Assembly: GCA_020726505.1 (NCBI GenBank)
Contig: JAHLEZ010000031.1
Coordinates: forward strand, 1 to 64,000
DNA: 64,000 nucleotides
Direction of reading: 5' to 3'
DNA from: Leptodontidium sp. MPI-SDFR-AT-0119
Taxonomy: Eukaryota; Ascomycota; Leotiomycetes; Helotiales; Leptodontidiaceae
Made by a program: the position numbers and the translations under genes. Under the pieces are notes generated by a model. It ran no database searches. It had not been told where the DNA came from and saw only the letters and a list, made by a program, of their open reading frames with translations. Positions 56,318 through 64,000 of this stretch are shown in pieces. Each line of letters starts with the position of its first letter. The stretch's first letter is position 1.

Positions 56318-56690
56318 TGTAACGTTCCTGGTTCTGACTAGTACGCGGCGTACAGGCTCGTCGGTTTGTATCAGCTAAGAAGTAAAGTCACAAGAGGTTC
56401 GGTTCTCAATAGGAATTGAGACGTTACAAGCAATGGTTAGACTGCTATATCAATTTGAGCACGAAGCTCTACTACCTGGGAAACTACTCTGTTTATATAG
56501 AACTTCGATCCCAAGTGCAAGCCCGGCTAGACGTCTCGCAGAGCTCGCTGCGAGCCCGCAAGCCCGTCTAGCTGGCCAGCACATCACGTGACCCATGGTC
56601 CCATGATTCTGTCCCTTGTCTTGGCTTCTCTGTGGAGCAAGGCTGCCGAGCCTCAGGGCCAAGACACACGTGATCCTTCAGATCGTGACA
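56318..56690. mobile_element. solo LTR, 373 bp, TSD TTCGG
   Basis: TGTAACG...CGTGACA with perfect duplication TTCGG (56313-56317, 56691-56695). The corresponding position of copy A (about 49400-49406, inverted) has TTAGG once and no insertion. Normal GC. Confidence 0.88.
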
Positions 56691-56753
56691 TTCGGCGCAT
56701 ACTACTAAGTCGCATTAGTACCCCGCAATTTTTAAATCACGTTACAACCTTTT

Positions 56754-56869
56754 TCATAACTAGTATTAGTAAGCGATTTTAGGCGGCCCTACTACTTTTT
56801 CGTATCTACCCCTCCCTTAGCCCCCTCTATATAACACTTACTTTTAATATCTTTATAATAATAACTCTA
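56754..56869. other. RIP-mutated flank of the hAT-like insertion
   Basis: AT-rich sequence that continues, after the insertion, at 57416. The uninterrupted paralogue is 55215-55320 on the minus strand. Confidence 0.5.
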
Positions 56870-57415
56870 GGCCACAGCTAAATGGCCATACGCTAATATT
56901 TTATTGACTTGGCAGGTGTCATTTATCAACCTCGCTGTGCCATACTAATTTGTACTGCGTAGCAGGGGCCACTGATGCAAATTATAAACATTCATAATTA
57001 CGTAATTACCCCTGGGAATCAAAAATGAAGCTATTCCAAACTACCTGAGGAAACGCCTCAACGTACCACTACTACTACCACCAGTATGACTTCCGTTCCT
57101 CAACCTTGCGGCCCCGCGCCCCCTGCAGCAGTTTATAGTGATATTGCTACTGGATTTGCTGCATGCCAGGCGCGCTGCGGTTACAATGTAGAGGGAGGTT
57201 ATTAGGGGGGGGGGGGGGGGGGGGTTGAGGTATATACCCAAGATGCAGACTTTGAAGCAGATGACGATTTTGATGAGTTAGAACTAGTCCCAGTTATGCA
57301 CTGTACATAGTTATTCATATAAATTTTGGTGGTGATAAATGCACTCGTCACTTTCGGCTCGCTTGCTTAGCGTATGGCCATTTAGCAATTTGCGTATGGC
57401 CATTTAGCTGTGGCC
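56870..57415. mobile_element. hAT-like non-autonomous element, 546 bp, 8-bp TSD
   Basis: Ends GGCCACAGCTAAATGGCCAT and its exact inverse (24 bp), duplication TAACTCTA (56862-56869, 57416-57423). The subterminal GTATGGCCATTTAGC is repeated near the right end. The interior is of normal GC, contains a 20-base poly-G (57205-57224) and no transposase. The 8-bp duplication fits hAT; the terminal sequence is not the classic CAGGG type, so another superfamily is possible. Confidence 0.85.
57205..57224 (+). repeat. 20-base poly-G tract
   Basis: Uninterrupted G run inside the hAT-like element. Length uncertain in any assembly. Confidence 0.9.
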
Positions 57416-58253
57416 TAACTCTAATTCGTTTGAAATTTAGTATACTTATAGTTATATATAGAGTTATTAAGATTCTCTAAGTATATATAAGGGCTAGTAC
57501 TAAATAGCTCGCAAAATTCGAAACGGCGGCCAAAACTAAACACTAACTCCCTCTTAGTATTTAAGAAACTCCACGGCACTTAGACAACTAAAATTGCCCT
57601 TATAAAGCGTCGTAGAGCTAAGACGACTGAATTCGACTGTGAAGAATAAGCTCTTAACTTTATAACTTCCTTACTACAAGTACAACGCCAAAAAACTAGT
57701 GTGGGGGGTCTTAAGAAAGAGGTATTAGATGTGACTTCTTCTCCTCCTTAAATCCGTATATTTACGACTACTCTTATAAAGAAACGCCCTAGTTTTGATC
57801 CCAAAGTATTATTAGATAAAGAGGTATAATATATTAGCTTTAATATATAGCCTTTTATTAATAAAAACTAATAAAATGTTATTATGAAAAACTGGGATAT
57901 AAATTTCATCTCTGGGTGAGTCACTTATAAACGTATATACGAGGTTATATAAAGAATAGGCGTTGAATTATGAATTAAGAAAAGGAGCTTATTACTATTA
58001 GAAAGGCTAATAAAACAAGTATTTGAGTTCTTGTTTAGTAATCTAAAGAGCCCGATTCTAGCGCTTAATATTAGAGATTAAGAAACATTCGACGACGCTA
58101 TGATTCTACTATATATTTATAAGTATAAGAAGATATCCTCGACAAATGAGATTATAATACACGTATATTATAAAACCCCGGAGGATAAAGATGTGTCGAA
58201 ATCCGAGGATAAGAGAATTAAGGCAAAGGCAAAAAGAAGTCTAAAGGGAAATC
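57416..58253 (+). other. RIP-mutated retroelement debris, possibly gag
   Basis: AT-rich, many stops. Blocks are consistent with a decayed retroelement polyprotein but no domain can be named safely. Confidence 0.35.
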
Positions 58254-58413
58254 TGTAACGACACAAGAGCCTTGGACGTAGAAGGTTGACTTAACACTTA
58301 GAATACAAAACTACAGAGCTACTTTACAGGAGGGAGCCATATATATAGGGAGTCGGAGGGGAGTCGGACCTGTTCCGGACCCCTGACCTAGCCGAAGTAT
58401 ACCTGTCGTAACA
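58254..58413. mobile_element. solo LTR-like element, 160 bp, TSD AAATC
   Basis: TGTAACGACA...TGTCGTAACA, a 10-bp imperfect inverted end, with perfect duplication AAATC (58249-58253, 58414-58418). GC normal, no coding. Confidence 0.82.
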
Positions 58414-59799
58414 AAATCTAAAGTAGAGAGAGCCTAAGATACTATAAGGCCTACTCCTTTAGTGCGAGAAAGTAGTGGAATCGATACCCTAGGTAGTAAT
58501 CCATTTATTAATTTCTCTAATAGAGAGCCTCTATTAAGTCTAATGCTAAGAGATTTCGTAATATAACGTAAGGTTAATACTAAACGCGATATAAAAAAAG
58601 GACTTTTTATTAAAAGAGGTTAGCTGTGTAGAGATTTTTGTTTATAACACTTACTTAGAAAGGTTATATGACAACTAAAAGAAGTGTTATTATATTATAA
58701 AGAAGGCAGGAACGTACTATTGAATTAATATTAAGTGTTAAATTAAGTAGGCGGCTTTTATTAACGTAAAGGCCTTAGGAGTTACTAAAAGTTAGCCTTT
58801 ACTAACATAGATTACTAATTTTACTAAAGGTAACTACAAAATAAGTTATATACTAAAGCTTAATAAGAGGAGGAAGTTAGATTAAGTTATAATAGAAACT
58901 ATAGCTAAAGTTAATTAAGGTTTCTCTTTAATTAATATAACTCTTATTACTTTAAACTATCTAAAGTATAACGAACTAGGTGTCTACGTTAACTCTCTTA
59001 GTAAATCTTACTCTCGCTTATAAACCTTCTATAATCGGGGAACTCTACTATCCTAAGTACACGGAAAGGCCTTAAATATATATAAATTCATTATAAAACC
59101 CGGCTTCTAAGGTATCTAAGCATAACTATATGCTTATACTTTCGTTATTACTAAAACTTTTAAACAAGGACAAGAATAAAGTAGAGCTAATAAGTCAATA
59201 GATAATCTAACGTGAGAAGAACTTAAAAAGACGAGAGTAGTTAGAGAGAGGTTTTAAGCTTATAATAGAGGCCTTTGTTATAGATTTAAGTTAATTGAGG
59301 GATGTGCCCTTTATTACCTCTCTTAAAATCCCTGCTAGCATTACCTATTATATTAAGGATTATATTTCTCAATTCAAAAAGGTTTATAAAGAGAATAGGC
59401 ACGTTGTAGTAGATTTAATTAACTTTAGTAATAGAGCCTTAATAAGGCAAGGTATAATACCTGCGGGGTTAAGTGCGGGGTTAGGTGAAGATATAAAATT
59501 TAATGATTTTTTTTGTCGAATACTAAATATTTTAAATAGTTAATAATTAATGCGTAATAAGTACACCTTAGATACTCTATTTACGTCTTTTTTATACTTA
59601 TCTACGTTGATTTTTAATATTATATTATGCCTAAGATAATGATCGTACGATATCTCACATTATACCTTCACTTTTACTTAGTATTTCCTAATTAGGATAT
59701 ATTAATAAGTTTAGTTATTAATCGCGTTCCTTGTATTTCCTACTATAATTACAGTTAAATAATACATGTTTAAATTATCCCATAATTCCTGAAATGCAC
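58414..59799. other. RIP-mutated AT-rich retroelement debris
   Basis: One 82-codon frame survives at 59295-59543 by chance or as a remnant. A zinc-knuckle-like CYYYK remnant at about 58689 hints at a decayed gag. Nothing functional. Confidence 0.4.
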
Positions 59800-60925
59800 T
59801 TTAGCTCTACGAGCTGCCTCTAGACTAGTTCCTGACTCTCTAATTATAAATTCTAAGAAACTCTAATAAGAATTATAGTTTCTTTGTTTTCTCTTTTAAT
59901 TACGGCGTATCTAATGCTTAAATCTCTAAAGCTTTCTTTAATAAGGTTAAAATTAGGCCAATATAGAGGTAAAAACTTTAGTTATATATATTCCTTTTTA
60001 TTAATATGCCGTTAATATCTTCCTGATATTCTTATAATAGATAAAGGCGTTATCTAATATAATAACTAATCGGGGCTGAGGATAGGGATTATAAAAGCAG
60101 TAAATAATTTACTAAAAAAGTGTCGTACAGGCACGGGCCTACGGCACCATGGCTCTGCTGAGTCAGCAGCCCCTATTCGTGTATATAGTCAGTTACTCCC
60201 TACGAGCCTCCTTTTACAGAATTCAGACAACTTCACCACCCTCTTTGAGAGCACCTACTTCTATGCTCCACTTCTGTACCACAAAAAGCCTTTATAATAT
60301 TTCCTGTATATGTGCTCTCTAAGGTATAAGAGGCTATGTAGCCGTCCATAGTATATACTACTAATATAGAGACTTGTTCCTTATATTTAAGCCAATTAAT
60401 AACTCTTGCCTTAGCACCTTTATATAACTACGTAAACGTACGATCTCCATCCCTTTTGTTACTTCCTAATTCATCAATAGTAACTACTTGATTAGTAGAA
60501 AATTCTTATATAAAATCAAGTTATTTAGTCCTTAATTCCTCGTTCCGTTAAGCCGTGATATACTTGAGTCGTTTCTAGGTAATCTTAATACGTCTTATAG
60601 TACGGGAAATCGTTAATATAAACACATCCACGTCGTAAGCCTCTAAAAGAAAGACTTTTAGCTCGTCTAAGTACATCTATAGCCGCTAATCTAATAATAA
60701 TTTCAACGCCTTTTTATACTTTAATTAAAGTACTAGGATAGATCCTTTAGAGTATGACATAGCTATAATCCCCTTCTTTAACCTCCTTTTAATTTAATAG
60801 ACGGTTTGTATAGTAGTACTATTAATTATTACGATTTATTCGAGGTACTCGAATAGGAGGGGTCCTAGTTCGTGAAGGGCATTCTCGATATCCGCTACGA
60901 CGGATATAGGCAAACGAGTAGACAT
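59800..60925 (-). pseudogene. RIP-mutated Tc1/mariner (DDE_3) transposase, copy 2
   Basis: Start codon at 60923-60925 (MSTRLPISVVADIEN...) followed by the ELGPLLFEYLE block shared with copy 1, then many stops. The final block NFNLIKESFRDL carries Lys in place of the catalytic Glu. Interrupted by the solo LTR at 60121-60283. Opposite orientation to copy 1. Confidence 0.7.
60121..60283. mobile_element. solo LTR-like element, 163 bp, TSD AAAAG
   Basis: TGTCGTACAG...CTGTACCACA with perfect duplication AAAAG (60116-60120, 60284-60288). Ordinary GC inside the RIP-mutated transposase copy 2. Confidence 0.84.
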
Positions 60926-61101
60926 AATATAATAATAAAAATAGGTTCGCTAAAAAGAGCTTAATTATAGCTTTAATTTGCTATATCTGCGAAGTAATTT
61001 GATCGTTACGTTGTGGAGTTATATGTGGGGGCGCGAATATAAGGAATAGTGAGGGGGAACTTGGAAATCAAAGTGGTGGGGTCGCGTAAAATCGGTTACT
61101 A

Positions 61102-61860
61102 ACATCGAGCATTCCGCCCACCCTTCTACACCAAAACTCACCAAAACTCACCACTTTTAACAATTAATATTTTTATTATTTGTTAATAAAATAAGCTAAA
61201 ACTAAAGATTTATAATATTTTTTATAAGATATTTCATAATTTATAGTTATGTTTATTTCATATTACGTAATATTACAAACTAAGTATTTAAAGTCTAAGA
61301 AATTTCTCTCATACAAATTTGGTGTGAAAATGATTTTTCTTATTTTTCTAATAACTTCCACAATTATTAATATAAAAGCTTGAAACTTATAATTAAAGTG
61401 TATTTCATATGAAATTTCAAGATTCCTGAGTTTCAAGTTAATTCTATCGATAATAATTTTATAATTAAGTAAAATATAAAGCACTATACAAATAATTTGT
61501 ATGAGAGAAATTAATTACTTAATTAAAACACAGCTACTAATATAATTACTTCAAAATTCTTAAAACCTCAAGTTTTGTATACGGTCTTTATGTATTTCAA
61601 GTTTTATGAAATTATATTAATTATTAAGGAAGTTATTAGTAAATGATTTTTGGTGATTTTTGTATGTAAAAACTTAAATCTAATATTACGTAATAATTCA
61701 TAATCCAAATTACATTTGTCTTTGTAAAGTCAGTTAAGAAGAGCTAATAAGTACGAATATAAAAAAATTATAAATTTCATTAATTAGTTATAAAGATATT
61801 AATACCTCAAAATCGCTGTTTTTGGTGTAAAAGGGTGGGCGGAAGGGGGATGCTCGACGT
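61102..61860. mobile_element. TA-flanked AT-rich element, 759 bp
   Basis: Ends ACATCGAGCATTCCGCCCAC and, inverted, ACGTCGAGCATCCCCCTTCC; similarity extends about 40 bases with a 7-base indel through CCCACCCTT(T/C)TACACCAAAA. TA lies outside on both sides (61100-61101, 61861-61862). Subterminal CACCAAAACT motifs repeat at both ends. The interior is extremely AT-rich with no gene. Confidence 0.78.
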
Positions 61861-61862
61861 TA

Positions 61863-62181
61863 ATACTAGTTATGCAAAGAGCTCGTATGCAAACAGCTTG
61901 TACACCGCGGGCCTTGGCCGCACGGTACTTCGTAGAGAGATGACCAATTCATATGCAGATCAACCGGGAATGCCGGCCGCTTTGGCGGTCGTGACAGAGT
62001 GGAGGTTGATTAGGTTGATGCGTTCAGAAACTGGTAAGTGACAACAGCTGGATCAGAAATACCTACATATACAATGTGATGGCTCAGCCAAATTCAACTG
62101 TCCAAGAGATACAATAAAGCCAAAGCAAACCATCCTACATCTGCACATTCACATTCCAATTCTTGTAGCACACCAACCAAC
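61863..62181. promoter_or_regulatory. boundary of the AT-rich block and ALDH upstream region
   Basis: 61869-61905 is an unmutated Tc1-type terminal sequence. From about 61910 composition becomes normal, and the rest serves as leader of the aldehyde dehydrogenase. Confidence 0.5.
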
Positions 62182-63792
62182 ATGGCATCCTACCAGACCA
62201 ACCTGTTCATTAACAATGAAGTATGAAAATTCAATGATTGCATGTGTCTAAGAAAGCTGTTAACACGCCCCAACAGTTCGTTCCATCTTCGACTGGAGAG
62301 ACCTTTGAGGTCTATAATCCGGTTGACGATAGCCTGATCACCAATGCGGTGCAGGTCGCGTCAGACGCAGATGTCGATACGGCCGTGGCTGCCGCAAAGA
62401 CCGCATTCAAGACCTGGCGCAAAACACCAAGCACACAGCGTGCTGCCATGATGATTCGGTATGCCAATTTACTGGAGAAACATCTCGATGAGGTTGCCAA
62501 GCTGGAGTCTATTTGCATGGGTCTGCCAGTCCATCTGGCAAAATTTCTCTTGGTGCTTCAGGTTTCCAATTTCAGGTACTTTGCTGGCATGGCCGACAAA
62601 ATTGCGGGGGAAACATACCCAGAAGACGGAGATGGCTACTTCAAGATGGTGAACTATGAGCCGCTCGGTGTCGTTGCCGGCATCGCTGCGTGGAATGCAA
62701 CACAGCTTTTCGTCGGCTGGAAGGTACGTCGACAGATGCCGTCCCCAGACCACGACTGACAACCCGCAGATTGCCCCCGCCGTGGCCGCAGGAAATACTA
62801 TTATATTCAAGACTTCTGAGAAGTCGCCCCTGGCTGTGCTCTATCTCGGAGCCCTTTTCAAGGAAGCAGGCTTTCCCCCAGGAGTAATCAATCTACTTTC
62901 AGGCGCCGCGAACACTGGCTCCAAGATGGCGTCCCACATGGACATTGCCAAGATCTCGTTCACTGGGTCTATCAATGCTGGTCGTCAAGTCCAGATTGCT
63001 GCGGCCAAGAGCAATCTCAAGATAGTTACCCTTGAGCTTGGAGGAAAGTCTGCTTCCATCATTTTCAACGATGCCAACATCGAAAATGCTGTGACGCATA
63101 ATTCCCAAAACTTCTTGTTCAACAGTGCGCAGACCTGCTCTGCAGGGTCTCGCATCTTGGTTCAGGAGGGGGTCGCGGCCGCATTCATTGAGAAATTGAA
63201 GGCTGCCTACACCCAGATCGCCGCTTCCATGGGTGATCCTGCTCTGGCGTCAACGTTCATGGGGCCAGTAGCAGATCAGGCTCAATTCTCCCGAGTCATG
63301 GAATTTATCGACGGAGCCAAAGCGGAAGGCACAGAGGTTCTAACTGGGGGCGGCAGGCAAGGCAACAAAGGTCGATTCATCCAACCGACAATCTTGCTGA
63401 ATCCGGACAAGAACAGCAGAGTATACACCGAGGAGATCTTCGGGCCGGTCGTGACGGTGAAGACTTTCAAGACTGAGGATGAAGTGATTGAAATGGCGAA
63501 CAACACAGTCTTTGGACTGGCAGGTAAGTTTCGTGCCCAGCATTTCCACGCGATCATGTTCTAATTATCCATAGCTACTGTGTACACAACCAACCTCACG
63601 CGTGCGATGCGTGTTACGTCCCAGCTTGAAGCAGGGCTTGTGTCGGTCAATAGTTCACATACAGCTCTCCTTCAGACCCCATGGGGTGGTTGGAAGGAGA
63701 GCGGCTATGGCAGAGAAGGAGGAATTCACGGTTTCACGGAGTACCTGCAGACGAAGACAGTCCACATCAACATGAATGCTCCTGATAACTGA
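62182..63792 (+). CDS. NAD(P)-dependent aldehyde dehydrogenase
   Basis: Four exons: 62182-62220, 62277-62723, 62770-63523 and 63575-63792. Introns of 56, 46 and 51 bp are GT-AG and the phases close exactly to 486 codons (485 residues). The first exon codes MASYQTNLFINNE, joining to FVPSSTGETFEVYNP, the normal N-terminus. Catalytic set: Asn153 in AAWNAT, Glu251 in TLELGGKS, Cys285 in NSAQTCSAGSR, with the cofactor strand FTGS at 226-229 and EEIFGPVV later. The C-terminus GGWKESGYGREGG is typical. Cytosolic oxidation of an aldehyde to an acid is expected; the substrate is unknown. The stretch CMGLPVHLAKFLLVLQVSN is more divergent than in most relatives (usually MGxPxxxAK...) but aligns without gaps I would call damage. 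It is the first intact gene after 13 kb of transposon DNA. Confidence 0.9.
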
Positions 63793-64000
63793 TAGACATT
63801 CCATGAGAAAGCTTGCTCGCAGGCCGGAAATGTGGGGGGCTTGATCAGATTCTAGATCGCTAAAGAGATTTTAGCATTATCAATTCAGATGAAGATGCGG
63901 ATTGGATACTATCGTTCGTATGATTGCCGTGCTTTTGTATCCTCAAGGACGCATGCAAATTTTCTTTGATTTCGGATGCTATCTATCACTTATGCTGTCT
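63793..64000. other. 3' flank of the aldehyde dehydrogenase
   Basis: Short AT-rich downstream sequence to the window edge; no feature seen. Confidence 0.4.

Larger units (their letters stand above)
55392..56753 (-). mobile_element. TA-type non-autonomous element, copy B (inverted relative to copy A)
   Basis: Reverse complement of copy A (49342-50002) at both ends: CACCCGGCTAACTTCTA at the left corresponds to 49932-49952, and GCATACTACTAAGTCGCATT through TTTAAATCACGT at the right to 49342-49400. It differs by a larger tandem array (four 172-bp units) and by the LTR at 56318-56690. Confidence 0.7.

Noticed and set aside
49342..56753. Centromere or telomere satellite
   Set aside because: The 172-bp array is short, lies within TA-flanked elements, and no TTAGGG-type telomere repeats are present, so a centromere or chromosome end is not supported.

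Overview
This window is nuclear DNA of a filamentous ascomycete (Pezizomycotina). The evidence is short GT-AG introns of 45-140 bp with CTAAT/CTGAC-like branch points, and fungus-specific families: Zn2Cys6 and DUF3425 regulators, a WSC sensor, HET-NACHT, OrsD/DUF3505 and DUF1989. AT-rich transposon DNA mutated almost only by C-to-T and G-to-A changes, as repeat-induced point mutation (RIP) leaves it, points the same way. I cannot name a genus.

Layout. 0-14 kb: a small membrane protein, then a block of decayed genes and repeats: a 5'-truncated LINE butted against a headless AAA ATPase, a broken sirtuin, an intact NmrA-like reductase, a small conserved-looking protein, a dead Tc1-type transposase, and kinase-like and dynamin-like pseudogenes. 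14-17 kb: a large OrsD/telomere-linked-helicase-type protein on the minus strand, carrying what looks like a tyrosine-recombinase core, interrupted by one nonsense codon and one frameshift. 18-26.5 kb: a normal gene block with a Zn2Cys6 regulator, a four-exon MFS sugar transporter and a three-exon membrane protein. The regulator and transporter may form a sugar-use pair. 27-28.6 kb: a LINE tail and a hAT-like element with a solo LTR nested inside it. 29.8-33.2 kb: a five-exon WSC cell-wall sensor, here reported as four coding exons, a MITE and a DUF1989 gene. 34.5-41.3 kb: a decayed HET-NACHT incompatibility gene head-to-head with a decayed Helitron (HUH Rep plus Pif1 helicase). 43.8-47 kb: a short-chain dehydrogenase and a CENP-B-type HTH/DUF3425 regulator.

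49-61.9 kb is a gene-free, AT-rich, RIP-mutated transposon graveyard. Into it have landed several short, unmutated TG...CA elements (solo LTRs and one 958-bp two-LTR TRIM-like element), almost all with perfect 4-5 bp target duplications. It also holds a hAT-like element with an 8-bp duplication, and TA-flanked MITEs. Two of these insertions can be checked inside the window, because an inverted paralogous copy preserves the empty target site. At 62.2-63.8 kb normal sequence resumes with a four-exon aldehyde dehydrogenase.

The working genes (reductases, transporter, regulators, WSC sensor, dehydrogenases) look like accessory metabolism and stress sensing. They do not form one obvious pathway. 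The strongest signals for follow-up are the recombinase-like OrsD protein, the CENP-B-HTH/DUF3425 fusion, and the stratified set of datable transposon insertions. All exon boundaries were read by eye from splice signals and frame continuity.
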